From Gammaproteobacteria bacterium (GTDB taxonomy: Bacteria > Pseudomonadota > Gammaproteobacteria > Chromatiales > Sedimenticolaceae): a stretch of DNA of 36,261 nt. Below the pieces are notes generated by a model. The model was not told the origin of the DNA, made no database searches, and saw only the letters and a list, made by a program, of their open reading frames with translations. Each line of letters opens with the position of its first letter. Position 1 is the first letter of the stretch. A program made the position numbers and the translations under genes. The stretch spans positions 1-36,261 of the forward strand of contig JAGRHE010000011.1 of NCBI GenBank assembly GCA_020445165.1. Reading direction: 5' to 3'. Positions 1 through 8,304 of the stretch are shown piece after piece.

Positions 1-641
1 GCGAGGCCACGCAGGTCGACACCGAAATGTTCGAAGAAGCGGCGGTCCTCGACGGCGAGCAGGCCGTCGACCAGGTGTTTGGGCAGATCGCTGCGTCGCA
101 CCAGCACGCGGTCTTCGTTGTGCGCCGGGTAGATGCTGCCGACCAGAGCCGGTTCCAGCCGCAACAGATCGATCTCCTGGCCACCCGCCCGCCGGATCGA
201 TCCGATACCGTCCGCGGCGGCCTCGACATTGACCTGCTGCGCCGGCTCGACGCCGTCCCAGAAGGCGAATTCGCGACTGTGGATCGTGAACCTCGAACCC
301 TTGCGCGACCATTGCGCCGGGCCCGACACCTGGCCCACTTCGCGATATCCGAGAAAGCGCAGCTCTTCCTTCAGCTGGTCACTGCTGACCGCCGCGCCGG
401 CGTAGAGATCCAGCGGCCGCGCATAAATCTGCGCCGGTACTGCCCAGCGCTTGCCTTCGAACTTGACCCTGACCGTCTTGCCCAGGTGGATCGCATAACC
501 GCCAACCAGCAGCAGCGCAAGCACCGTAAGCGCCAGCAGTGGTTTCAGCAGGCGCCGCATGACGCCGCGCCTTACAGCAGATTTACGCTTGGCTGGACCG
601 GTCCGCTTGCGCGGTCGCTGCCGTTCTTTTCTCGTCGCCAT
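1..641 (-). CDS. mrcB: Penicillin-binding protein 1B, N-terminal part (cut by window edge)
   Basis: Bifunctional peptidoglycan glycosyltransferase/transpeptidase of the inner membrane. The frame is open from ATG at 641 to the window edge, about 213 codons. A very basic cytoplasmic tail (KERQRPRKRTGPAKRK) precedes one membrane segment at about residues 30-50. A region follows that matches the UB2H domain of PBP1b, with VPAQIYARPLDLY and LRFLGYREV. The piece ends in the start of the GT51 glycosyltransferase domain, with the VEDRRFFEHFGVDLRG motif that carries the catalytic Glu. AGAGG lies about 4 bases upstream of the ATG. The UB2H-like segment argues for PBP1b rather than PBP1a or MtgA. The rest of the gene lies outside the window. 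Confidence 0.9.
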   Translation of the reverse strand, partial: MATRKERQRPRKRTGPAKRKSAVRRGVMRRLLKPLLALTVLALLLVGGYAIHLGKTVRVKFEGKRWAVPAQIYARPLDLYAGAAVSSDQLKEELRFLGYREVGQVSGPAQWSRKGSRFTIHSREFAFWDGVEPAQQVNVEAAADGIGSIRRAGGQEIDLLRLEPALVGSIYPAHNEDRVLVRRSDLPKHLVDGLLAVEDRRFFEHFGVDLRGL

Positions 642-926
642 CGTACCTCTGATCAGCGGATCCAGTGTTCAGCGAACGCCGGCGCAGCGCGCCCGTCGAC
701 GCCGGCCGCATTCTGCTCTGGCGAGGAAACAAAACCCAGGAACTGATGCGCATTCCGCTGATGCGCCAGCGAGCCCGGACACACGCCCGGCTCGGGCAAC
801 GATCGTGGCAGAGCCGACCCCGGGTAGAGCCCCGTTCGTCCACACCACAGCCCCGGGGCCATTAAAGGTTTGCCACCACAGCGCCGCTGACTGTGGAACA
901 GAACCGCGAAAAAGGAAGCGTATGCT
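642..926. other. Divergent intergenic region between mrcB and a diguanylate cyclase
   Basis: About 285 bases between two divergent genes. No convincing gene or RNA was found. CTGATGCGC occurs twice at 743-751 and 758-766, a 9 bp direct repeat with a 15 bp period, which could be a regulator site or chance. No clear sigma-70 pair was recognised for either gene. Confidence 0.4.
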
Positions 927-2459
927 GTGCAATTGTCCATCAGCAAACTGACCACGATCCTGGTCATTCTGCTGATCGCGGTGACCGTCATCACGACTGC
1001 GGCCGGCATCTTCGTCGTGCGCTCCGACTACCAGCTGTTGGAGGATCGCCACACGACCGAAGCACGCGATGCAGTCAACAACGCGGCGCTCGCGATACAT
1101 AACCAGGTCGAATTCTACCAGGGTATCGTTCAACTTATCTCGAGCAAGCCCGAAGTCGCCAACCTGCTCGATTTCGGTGACACCACGGAAATGACCGATT
1201 GGTCGAGCGAACTGCGCCAGCTGCTGCCGGGTACGCTCGGGACCGCCCTGGCATCGCCGACCGGCGAGGTGCATGGCGACGTGATGCGCCAGCGCGTCGG
1301 ACCGGCCTGCGTGGTCGATATCAAAAACCTGTCCAAGGGCACCGCGATCGAGTACCCGCCGCTGCACACCGACGTTGCCGGCATGGAACACTTCAACATC
1401 ATCACTCAGGTCACCTCTCCCGACGGTGAGAAGACCGGCGCCGTATTCGTCAGTTTCCACCTCGACGTATTGAAAGAGGTATTGCTCAACCTGAGCGCCG
1501 ATGGCGACCACTTCGAGTTGTTCGACGGTCGCGGCCACCTGCATCTCTCGACATCCGCCGTGAACCCGGTAACCAGTATTCCTGCCTACAAGGTCCGGGT
1601 CCCCGAAACCTCCTGGCAGCTGGTGTTGTATCGCGCCCAGCCGAAGAGTTCGAACGTCATCGCCCGCCTGGTCAGCGTGGATGCCGCGATCCTGGTCCTG
1701 GTCAGCCTGGCGGTCGTGTACATGATCCGTCGCACCATGTCGGCATTCTCGAGCGATCTGTCACGAGTGCATTCGGCACTGCAAAGCGTTCTCGATGGCA
1801 GCTACCGACCCGGCAGTCAACCGACATCGATCAAGGAGACCGGCGCCCTGTTGCCGCAGATCGAACAGCTCGCCCTGCGCTTACAGGAAACCAACCACGA
1901 ATTGCGTCAGCAGTCACTGTCCGACCCGTTGACCAATGTCTTCAACCGGCGCTATTTCGACCTGATGCTCGCGCATTTGCACGAGCAATCGAGACGCCAG
2001 CCGGCCTCCGTGCTGGTCATTATCGACCTGAACGATTTCAAACTGGTCAACGATCGCAAGGGCCATCAATTCGGCGACCTGGTCCTCCAGCACACGGCGA
2101 AGTTTCTCTGCGATCGCGTGCGGACCACCGACCTGGTGGCGCGTCTCGGTGGCGACGAGTTTGCAGTCATCCTAAACAGCATGGCTCCGGAGATGCTCGA
2201 CCACTGGCTGTCGGTCACGGCGCGCGGATACGACGCATACGTACGCCAGCCCCCCGAACTGCGCGATGCGGAATGCCAGATCAGCATCGGCGTATCGCTG
2301 ATCGACGCGGCCGTGTACGAATCACCACAAGATGCCCTGCATGCGGCCGACCAGGCCATGTATGGCGCGAAACAGCAGAGCACGGAAAAATCCAGCCGGT
2401 ACAAGGTGGCAAACGAACTCAGCCCTGCCCCGCTCACAGGGACATCGGGTACGCGGTGA
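927..2459 (+). CDS. Membrane-bound diguanylate cyclase (GGDEF)
   Basis: Predicted to make c-di-GMP from two GTP. The start is GTG at 927, with AAGGAAG at 912-918 as ribosome binding site. A first membrane helix lies at about residues 8-31, followed by a periplasmic region of about 215 residues that looks like a Cache-type sensor. A second helix lies at about 248-268 and leads through a linker to the GGDEF domain (about 325-490). The active-site motif GGDEF is intact at 408-412, and the product-inhibition site RTTD is present at 399-402, exactly five residues before it. There is no EAL domain, so synthesis is the likely activity. The 3' end overlaps the convergent sortase gene by 26 bases. The ligand of the sensor part is unknown. 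Confidence 0.92.
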   Translation: MQLSISKLTTILVILLIAVTVITTAAGIFVVRSDYQLLEDRHTTEARDAVNNAALAIHNQVEFYQGIVQLISSKPEVANLLDFGDTTEMTDWSSELRQLLPGTLGTALASPTGEVHGDVMRQRVGPACVVDIKNLSKGTAIEYPPLHTDVAGMEHFNIITQVTSPDGEKTGAVFVSFHLDVLKEVLLNLSADGDHFELFDGRGHLHLSTSAVNPVTSIPAYKVRVPETSWQLVLYRAQPKSSNVIARLVSVDAAILVLVSLAVVYMIRRTMSAFSSDLSRVHSALQSVLDGSYRPGSQPTSIKETGALLPQIEQLALRLQETNHELRQQSLSDPLTNVFNRRYFDLMLAHLHEQSRRQPASVLVIIDLNDFKLVNDRKGHQFGDLVLQHTAKFLCDRVRTTDLVARLGGDEFAVILNSMAPEMLDHWLSVTARGYDAYVRQPPELRDAECQISIGVSLIDAAVYESPQDALHAADQAMYGAKQQSTEKSSRYKVANELSPAPLTGTSGTR

Positions 2460-3000
2460 CCGCAAAACGCCAGGGCGTGCCGGGCGCGATACCATCAAAC
2501 GGATAGCATGTGAGCAGGCGTAGCTGGTCACCGGCAAGCGGATCAAGCTGGCTAAGGTCATTCTCGTGCACCACGCGCAGGTCGATCACCGCGTAACGCC
2601 GCGGTATGCCATCGGCCGCGGTAAGGACCAGCGAATCGCCGCCTCGCAGTTGCGCGAGCCACGCGAAATGGGTGTCCCGATGTCCGCTCAGCACGATGTT
2701 CCCTCCACGTCCGGGTCGCGCACTGCCGCTGACCAGCCCCGGGCCGAATGCCAGCGCCCTGCCGCTGGCGCCGTCCAGAACCACTTGCCCGACCTGCAGC
2801 CTGGGTTGCTCGAGGTAGGCCAGGGGTAGCATGTCGGCTCCTGGCCAGGGCCTGTGAACCTCACCATCCGTCCCACGATGCTGCCATGCACGGGCCAGCA
2901 GTTGCTGCGACAACCATCCCTTCGCCGGGATGTAAGCGGCATATACCAACAGTCCGAGCGCAACCAGTAACAGGATTCCGGAAAGCTGGCGCAGGGTCAT
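2434..3000 (-). CDS. Class GN sortase of the dedicated sortase system
   Basis: Membrane-anchored cysteine transpeptidase predicted to process the C-terminal sorting signal of the neighbouring VIT/vWA protein. It has 188 residues, an N-terminal helix at about 5-22, and a compact sortase domain. The catalytic triad is visible: His107 in LSGHRDTHF, Cys165 in LLTCYPF, and Arg178 in TPWRF. The ATG at 2998-3000 overlaps the stop of the upstream target gene (ATGA), so the pair is translationally coupled. A longer upstream reading exists in this frame but only shadows the target gene. The family (marine/proteobacterial dedicated sortase) normally sits beside a single substrate, as it does here. The transpeptidation acceptor is not known from sequence. 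Confidence 0.93.
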   Translation of the reverse strand: MTLRQLSGILLLVALGLLVYAAYIPAKGWLSQQLLARAWQHRGTDGEVHRPWPGADMLPLAYLEQPRLQVGQVVLDGASGRALAFGPGLVSGSARPGRGGNIVLSGHRDTHFAWLAQLRGGDSLVLTAADGIPRRYAVIDLRVVHENDLSQLDPLAGDQLRLLTCYPFDGIAPGTPWRFAVTAYPMSL

Positions 3001-5039
3001 CCAAGACGCCTCAACCAGGCCGCGAGGGCGAGACTGGACAATCCGAGCAGCAATGCCATCGGCGCCCAGGTCGCGGTGCCCGGCAGCTGTCCGAACACGG
3101 CCGTCCCGGACCATCCGGCAGGCAGACGCGAGGCGAGCGCATGCTGGCGCAGGTCCTCTTGCGGCGCGCGTATCGGCGTTCGATCCACCGCAACCAGGCT
3201 GGTGTAACGACTGACCAGGTGATGCCTGAGCGCCAGGTCGATGACTGCCGCACGCACATCGCCGGCATCGGCACCTGTGGTGAAACCGGCCAGCAGCCGA
3301 TCGATCATGCGACGCGCCCACAGCACGTGGACGCCGCCAGTCGGTGCAACCGGAGGCAATGCGAGACTACGGGTCCAGGGCCTGCCACCGAGGTGTCCAT
3401 CGATCTGCAAGCGATGCAGCGGCTGCGTGCTGCGCACCGCCACCGTGAGCGGCTCGCCGGCGTACAGATCGCCGACCTGCACAGGAGCCTGCACCACCGT
3501 TGCATCCCGGTCCGCGGCCTGCCAGCGCAGTTGGACATCCGTCAGCACCGGCAGTGCCAGTTGCCGGAACAGCTGACCCATCACCTCGCCCACCTCGCGC
3601 GCGGAACCGATGTAGGAGAAGGTGCCGCGCCCATGCTGGGCGGCATGTCGCATGAAAAGCGCATTCGGTGCCGAGCCGATGCCGACCGTGAACAATCGGG
3701 TAGAGCCAATACGCCGGGCAATCAGCTCGAACAGGGCCTGCTCGTTGCTGACCGCGCCGTCGGTCAGGAACACCACCTGGCGCAACCGGTCGGATGCAAC
3801 CGCAACATCGCCAAGCGCGCGCCGCATCGCCGGCAACATCTCGGTGCCACCATCGGCACGCAGACCATCGACATAGGCCCGGGCAAGCCCAAGGTTGCGC
3901 TCATCCACCGGCTGCGCTTCAGCGAACAGGCCATGCACATCACTGTTGAACTGAATGATGTTGAATCGATCCCCGGCGCGCAGGGTAGCCAGTGCAAAGT
4001 GGAGCGCTTCGCGTGCCTGGCGAATCGAGTCGCCATGCATCGACCCGGAGGTGTCGACCACCAGGACCAGTTCACGCGGACCGGCCGGTGGCGCGACTCC
4101 CGGGTCCGGCGGCATCACCATCAGCAACGAATAATGGTCGCCCGCCCAGGCCTGGCTGAACGCGGCGATCGCGGGCTCGGTCCCGACCTCGGGTCGCCAG
4201 CGCAACTCGAAATCACGTTCGGCCGGCACGACACCAGCCTGCAACTCGACGCGGTAGTGACCGGCGGCGACCGGGTCCACCCGCACCGGGTGATAGGCGC
4301 TTTCAACAACCGCCAGTGGCAGGCCGGCATTCAGATCGGCCGTGAGACGGACAGCACCGAACGCGTCGGGAGCACCCTCGACATAGGGCGGCGCGACCTC
4401 CGCTGCACCCGCTTGCGCCAGCGTTTCGTCTGCTTGCATGGCCACTCCGGCCCTGTCACCCGCGACGGTCGGGCGCGGCCGGTAGCGCGGAGCGACGACC
4501 ATCGGGAAGCGCAGCGAGAACTCACCGGCTTTCCATGCGGCCTGCTGCTGGTACTCGATCTCGACCTCGACCACGGCGCGTGGCGGGATGTTGGCGACCG
4601 AGGTGGTGAACACGTTGGCGCGCTGCTGATCGAGCAGGGTCGCCGCCCTGCCCTCTGCACGCGCGGCCTCGTAGTCGCGCCGGGCCTCGGTCTTCTCACG
4701 GATCTCACCCTCGATCACGCGCTCGCCGTAGCGCATGCGCAGACGGTCGACCGCAGCGTCGTCCGGCAAGGGGAAGACATAGATGCCCTCCGCCCAGGTA
4801 TCGCCGGGATTGCTGAAGCGCTGCGTGACATGCACCCTGGCCAACATCCCGTCGACCTGGATGGCGACATCCGTCTGCAACTGCGGCGCCTCGATAAATG
4901 CCTCTTCGGAGATCCCGTACAGGCGCAGCCCGGCGGACATCAGGTCAGTCCCGGCCGACACGGGAGTAACCAGGCCGGCCACCAGCCACAGCAGGCTCAC
5001 GACCGCTGACAAACGGCCGCAAGTATCAATACTGGACAT
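2997..5039 (-). CDS. Sortase target protein with VIT and vWA domains (LPGTAT sorting signal)
   Basis: Exported protein of 680 residues, matching the marine proteobacterial sortase target family. It has a signal peptide ending near residue 29 (TPVSA/GT), a VIT domain at about 35-165, and a vWA domain at about 320-490 with a complete MIDAS: DTSGSM, the Thr in DGGTEM and the Asp in LTDGAVSN. The C-terminus is a textbook sorting signal: LPGTATW near residue 651, a hydrophobic stretch of about 18 residues, then Arg-Arg. Two ATGs are adjacent. GGAGGTGA precedes them, and the second ATG (5037-5039) has the better 6-base spacing, while the first (5042) has only 3. The homology to inter-alpha-trypsin-inhibitor heavy chains suggests adhesion or matrix binding, which is inference. 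Confidence 0.93.
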   Translation of the reverse strand: MSSIDTCGRLSAVVSLLWLVAGLVTPVSAGTDLMSAGLRLYGISEEAFIEAPQLQTDVAIQVDGMLARVHVTQRFSNPGDTWAEGIYVFPLPDDAAVDRLRMRYGERVIEGEIREKTEARRDYEAARAEGRAATLLDQQRANVFTTSVANIPPRAVVEVEIEYQQQAAWKAGEFSLRFPMVVAPRYRPRPTVAGDRAGVAMQADETLAQAGAAEVAPPYVEGAPDAFGAVRLTADLNAGLPLAVVESAYHPVRVDPVAAGHYRVELQAGVVPAERDFELRWRPEVGTEPAIAAFSQAWAGDHYSLLMVMPPDPGVAPPAGPRELVLVVDTSGSMHGDSIRQAREALHFALATLRAGDRFNIIQFNSDVHGLFAEAQPVDERNLGLARAYVDGLRADGGTEMLPAMRRALGDVAVASDRLRQVVFLTDGAVSNEQALFELIARRIGSTRLFTVGIGSAPNALFMRHAAQHGRGTFSYIGSAREVGEVMGQLFRQLALPVLTDVQLRWQAADRDATVVQAPVQVGDLYAGEPLTVAVRSTQPLHRLQIDGHLGGRPWTRSLALPPVAPTGGVHVLWARRMIDRLLAGFTTGADAGDVRAAVIDLALRHHLVSRYTSLVAVDRTPIRAPQEDLRQHALASRLPAGWSGTAVFGQLPGTATWAPMALLLGLSSLALAAWLRRLG

Positions 5040-5220
5040 CATTCACCTCCCGCCAGCCATCGGGCGTACAACAACGTGTCCGCCGCTGGCAGTCGGCCGG
5101 TGAGCGGTACAGGAATTCCTCCGATATGGGCTGCAAAATGCCGCTGGCTCCCCAGTGGATCCAGACCGGCCGTCGGCCCCTTCGGCACTGCCCGCTGTCG
5201 CCATTCGACGGCTGCTTCAT
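5026..5220 (-). CDS. Possible short ORF upstream of the sortase target gene (uncertain)
   Basis: A 64-codon frame beginning MKQPSNGDSGQ, with GGAG six bases before its ATG, runs into the first bases of the target gene. It is rich in Cys, Trp and Arg and resembles nothing I recognise. A competing 49-codon frame (5039-5188, GTG start, no clear ribosome site) reads GIPVPLTGRLPAADTLLYA and ends in a stop overlapping the target gene's ATG. At most one can be real. Either might be a leader peptide, or the whole stretch may be untranslated 5' sequence. Confidence 0.2.
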   Translation of the reverse strand: MKQPSNGDSGQCRRGRRPVWIHWGASGILQPISEEFLYRSPADCQRRTRCCTPDGWREVNDVQY

Positions 5221-5443
5221 CTTTCGCTCCTCATCCTGTCCGGTTCGTATTTGGGCCAGCGCGCCATCCCTGGCGGAGACGGCCTCCAGGCCTGCGCCGG
5301 TTGTGTGGGCAAGTTCAGCGCAGCAGCCGGCAACGGCAGCGACAGCAGGCGGGCAATGCGCGGACAGAAAATGGCAATCCGCAGGCACGCCGGGATTAGC
5401 GGGTAAACTCGGTGATCTGCCCCTTGCGGAGAACCGAACAGAC
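5040..5443. promoter_or_regulatory. Divergent control region of the dedicated sortase system
   Basis: About 400 bases separate the divergent target/sortase and regulator/kinase operons. It must hold the promoters of both and, by analogy with other dedicated systems, the binding sites of the response regulator. I could not pick out a convincing -35/-10 pair or phased repeats. TAAACT at 5404-5409 is a possible -10 for the regulator gene without a good -35. Two competing short ORFs on the minus strand are described separately. Confidence 0.45.
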
Positions 5444-6139
5444 ATGGCCAGGACCATCGCAATCGTCGAGGATGAACCGGCGATCCGTGAAAACTATGCC
5501 GACCTGTTCAGGCGCCAGGGCTACCGTGTTCAGACCTTCGCTGAGCGCCGCGCGGCGAGCGAGGCATTGGCACGATCGCTGCCGGACCTGGCGATCCTCG
5601 ACATCAGCCTGGGCGATGAATTCGACGGTGGCTTCACCCTGTGCCGCGAATTGCGCAACCTCTCGGCCACACTTCCGATCATCTTCCTGACCGCACGCGA
5701 CAGTGACATCGACAGCGTTGCCGGACTGCGAATCGGCGCCGACGACTACGTGACCAAGGATGTCAGCCTGCACCAGCTCAGTGCCCGCGTCGCTGCACTG
5801 TTCCGGCGGGTCGACGCGACACGCGAGTCGGCCAGGCAGGAACTGCGCATCGATGATGGTCCGCTCATGCTCGATCCCGAACAGATGCGGGTGAGCTGGC
5901 ACGATCGCCCGGTCGAACTGACCGTCACCGAGCTATGGATTCTGAATGCACTGGTCAGGCACCCGGGGCATGTGAAGAACCGCGAACAGCTGATGCAGGC
6001 GGCAGATATCTACGTCGATGCCGCGACCATCACGTCCCATATCAAGCGCATCCGGCGCAAGTTCGCGCAACACGACCCACAGTTCAATGCCATCGAAGCC
6101 GTCTACGGTGCCGGCTATCGCTGGAACCGGCAGGGCTGA
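5444..6139 (+). CDS. pdsR: OmpR-family response regulator of the dedicated sortase system
   Basis: 231-residue transcription factor with an N-terminal receiver domain and a C-terminal winged-helix domain. Acidic pocket residues are in IVEDEP, the phospho-acceptor is Asp53 in LAILDISLGDE, and the switch Lys lies in DDYVTKD. The DNA-binding part includes ELTVTELWILNALVRHPG and TSHIKRIRRKF, and ends in the usual GAGYRW. GGAG at 5428-5431 supports ATG 5444; the frame stays open upstream but that part has no domain-like character. The stop is directly followed by the kinase ATG (TGAATG). Position and sequence fit the proteobacterial dedicated sortase system regulator, predicted to control the divergent target/sortase pair. 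Confidence 0.93.
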   Translation: MARTIAIVEDEPAIRENYADLFRRQGYRVQTFAERRAASEALARSLPDLAILDISLGDEFDGGFTLCRELRNLSATLPIIFLTARDSDIDSVAGLRIGADDYVTKDVSLHQLSARVAALFRRVDATRESARQELRIDDGPLMLDPEQMRVSWHDRPVELTVTELWILNALVRHPGHVKNREQLMQAADIYVDAATITSHIKRIRRKFAQHDPQFNAIEAVYGAGYRWNRQG

Positions 6140-8194
6140 ATGAGCAGGCCAACGACCCGCTTCTGGCACAGCGTGCGGTTCAAGCTGCTGCTGGTGTCGT
6201 TCACGCTGCTCGGCATTCCGCTGGCCGGTTACCGCTTCATCGAGGAAACCGAGCAGTTCCTGCGTGACGCCCAGGACCAGGCTCTCGAGACCACGGCATC
6301 ATCGGTTGCCAACCTGATGCACGCCTACGACACACCCTTCAGTGGCGTGGCCAAACCCGGGTCGGTTCTCACCTTTCGCAACCTGTATGGGCATCAACTC
6401 GAAGAGCCGCCGCAGATCGATGGCTATCGTGACGAATGGACCCGGCATGCCAACAACTTCACGGTACTGCGCTCGGTCGACGAGTCATTGGAAGCCCGCG
6501 TCTTCACTGGCCTGCACGACCGCTACCTGTACCTGCTGATCGGGATACGTGATCCACAGGTGAGTTACGGTGAAAACGGCGATGCGGTCGACCTTGCGCT
6601 GACCGACCCGGATGGCAAGCTGCAGCGCTATCGCATCCAGCCTCAGGCACCCGGCTGGGTCAGTGCGCGGCTCCTGCCCGATGACGACACCGCGCTGGCC
6701 GGCAACGACGTGATCGAAACGGCGATTCGAGGCGAATGGCAGAGCGATGCCAATGGCTACACACTCGAACTGCGTCTGCCCCGCAACATGCTCCAGGATC
6801 GGCTTTCACTGCGCTTTTATGACAGCGACAGTCACCAGGTACTGGCCAGCGGGCACATGTACCCGGCGCAGGCACTCGGCCGCATCGTCCAGGCCGCGCC
6901 CGCACTGAGCGAGGTCCTGGACGAGGTTGCGCCACCGGCCACGCGCATCTGGGTGACCGATCACCAGGGGCTGGTCCTGGCCAAGGTCGGACGCCTCGAC
7001 CCCAACGCGCCACTCAGCGCCGATCAGCAACGTATGCCCTGGTTCATCCGGGAATTGATCCTGGCAGTGCTGCCACGCGATGCAGAAACCGAGATCGATC
7101 TGCCGGCGGACAGCTCGCACCTGTTCATCCGCCCCGTGGTCGATGCCTTGAGTGGGCGTCCGAGCAGCCTGCGCCGCAAGCCATCGCGCAGCAACGCCGT
7201 GGTGGTCAGCGCGGCAGTGCCGATCCGCAGCAGCAACGGCATCAAAGGCGCGGTACTGGTCGAACAGACCACCAACGCCATCCTGTCGATCCAGAACCTG
7301 GCCCTGCAGCGTCTGTTCGGTGTCACGCTGCTGTTCTTTGCCGTCACCAGCCTCGGGCTGCTCGCGTTCGCCAGCCTGCTGGCATCACGCATCACGCGCC
7401 TGCGCGATCACGTGGAACGCGCGGTCAGTCACGACGGTCGCATCATCGGCCTGCTCGAAAGTGCGCATGGACGTGATGAAATCGGCGACCTCGGGCGCAG
7501 TTTCGCCAACGTTCTGGAGCGCCTGCACGAATACAACCATTATCTCGAGGCCATGGCCGGACGCCTTGCCCATGAACTGCGCACGCCACTGGCCGTGGTT
7601 CGCAGCTCCCTCGACAACGCGGAACTTGCCACGGACGATGAACGCCAGGTCTACCTGCAGCGTGCACGCGATGGCGCCGAACGCCTGGAGAAGATTCTGC
7701 AGCGCCTGCGCGAAGCCACTGGCCTGGAGCAGGCCCTGCGCCAGGCGGAACCCGAATCGTTCGACCTGTCCGCCCTGCTCCGGCACCAGGTCGAAAGTCT
7801 GCGCAGCAGCCTGCCGGATTGCAGCCTGCAGTTGCGCGGCAGCGATGAGTCGGCATGGATCCATGGCGTACCCGACCTGATCAGCCAGGCGCTGGACAAG
7901 CTGGTCGCGAACGCAGTCGACTTTCACCAGCCCGGCAGCAGCATCATCGTCAGCTGTGAAGCCACGCCCGGGTCGGTATGCATCAGCGTGCGCAACCAGG
8001 GACCGCCGTTGCCCGATGGCATCGACGTGTTCCAGTCGATGGTATCGGCCCGTACCGGTCAACAGTCACAACCGCATCTCGGCCTGGGCCTGTACCTGGT
8101 CCGCCTGATCGCCGAATACCATGGAGGAGATGTCGCGGCACACAATCGCAGCGATGGTGTCGAGATCTCGATCACGCTGCCGCGTGGTAGCTGA
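6140..8194 (+). CDS. pdsS: Sensor histidine kinase of the dedicated sortase system
   Basis: 684-residue inner-membrane kinase. One helix at about residues 13-32 and another at about 388-413 flank a large periplasmic region of about 355 residues. Residues about 85-230 of this region (PPQIDGYRDEW, RYLYLLIGIRD, LELRLPRNML) look like the beta-sandwich of family-9 carbohydrate-binding/DOMON-like domains. That resemblance is a judgement by eye. A HAMP-like linker leads to the HisKA box HELRTPL with phospho-His478, then the HATPase with DKLVANAVDF and GLGLYLVRLIAEYHGG. It directly follows the regulator gene. Length and layout match the kinase family of the dedicated sortase system. The sensed ligand may be a surface or matrix glycan (inference). 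Confidence 0.93.
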   Translation: MSRPTTRFWHSVRFKLLLVSFTLLGIPLAGYRFIEETEQFLRDAQDQALETTASSVANLMHAYDTPFSGVAKPGSVLTFRNLYGHQLEEPPQIDGYRDEWTRHANNFTVLRSVDESLEARVFTGLHDRYLYLLIGIRDPQVSYGENGDAVDLALTDPDGKLQRYRIQPQAPGWVSARLLPDDDTALAGNDVIETAIRGEWQSDANGYTLELRLPRNMLQDRLSLRFYDSDSHQVLASGHMYPAQALGRIVQAAPALSEVLDEVAPPATRIWVTDHQGLVLAKVGRLDPNAPLSADQQRMPWFIRELILAVLPRDAETEIDLPADSSHLFIRPVVDALSGRPSSLRRKPSRSNAVVVSAAVPIRSSNGIKGAVLVEQTTNAILSIQNLALQRLFGVTLLFFAVTSLGLLAFASLLASRITRLRDHVERAVSHDGRIIGLLESAHGRDEIGDLGRSFANVLERLHEYNHYLEAMAGRLAHELRTPLAVVRSSLDNAELATDDERQVYLQRARDGAERLEKILQRLREATGLEQALRQAEPESFDLSALLRHQVESLRSSLPDCSLQLRGSDESAWIHGVPDLISQALDKLVANAVDFHQPGSSIIVSCEATPGSVCISVRNQGPPLPDGIDVFQSMVSARTGQQSQPHLGLGLYLVRLIAEYHGGDVAAHNRSDGVEISITLPRGS

Positions 8195-8219
8195 GTGGGT
8201 TTCACCCGGGGCCATACCG

Positions 8220-8252
8220 TTCAGGATGCGTTCATGCACACCTTCCTATAGT
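8220..8252 (+). promoter_or_regulatory. Candidate promoter with 11-bp-phased TTCA repeats upstream of the basic exported protein
   Basis: TTCAGG at 8220-8225 and TTCATG at 8231-8236 are spaced 11 bp, then 10 bases later comes TATAGT (8247-8252), a good -10. The layout resembles the two stronger sites TTCAGC-N5-TTCAGC-N9-TAGNGT found at 13311-13342 and 10345-10376, but the half-sites match only in TTCA. It may be a weaker site of the same regulator. Confidence 0.4.
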
Positions 8253-8260
8253 CGGCTGCA

Positions 8261-8279
8261 AGGGTCGGATGACGACCCT
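8261..8279 (+). promoter_or_regulatory. Perfect inverted repeat in the 5' leader
   Basis: AGGGTCG, five bases (GATGA), CGACCCT: a perfect 7 bp stem just downstream of the predicted transcription start and 25 bases before the start codon of the basic exported protein. It could be an operator or an RNA hairpin that protects the leader. It leaves the ribosome site (AGGAGAG) free. Confidence 0.4.
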
Positions 8280-8304
8280 GACCAGCAACCAATAGGAGAG
8301 CGAA

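Noticed and set aside
2748..5009. 753-codon open frame on the plus strand opposite the sortase target gene
   Set aside because: Lies antisense to a clear VIT/vWA gene. Composition is Arg/Gln/His-rich with no domain; a GC-rich codon-bias shadow.
5126..5443. In-frame N-terminal extension of the sortase-system regulator
   Set aside because: No domain sense. The receiver domain starts at MARTIAIVEDE with a ribosome site at 5428-5431, as in other OmpR-family proteins.
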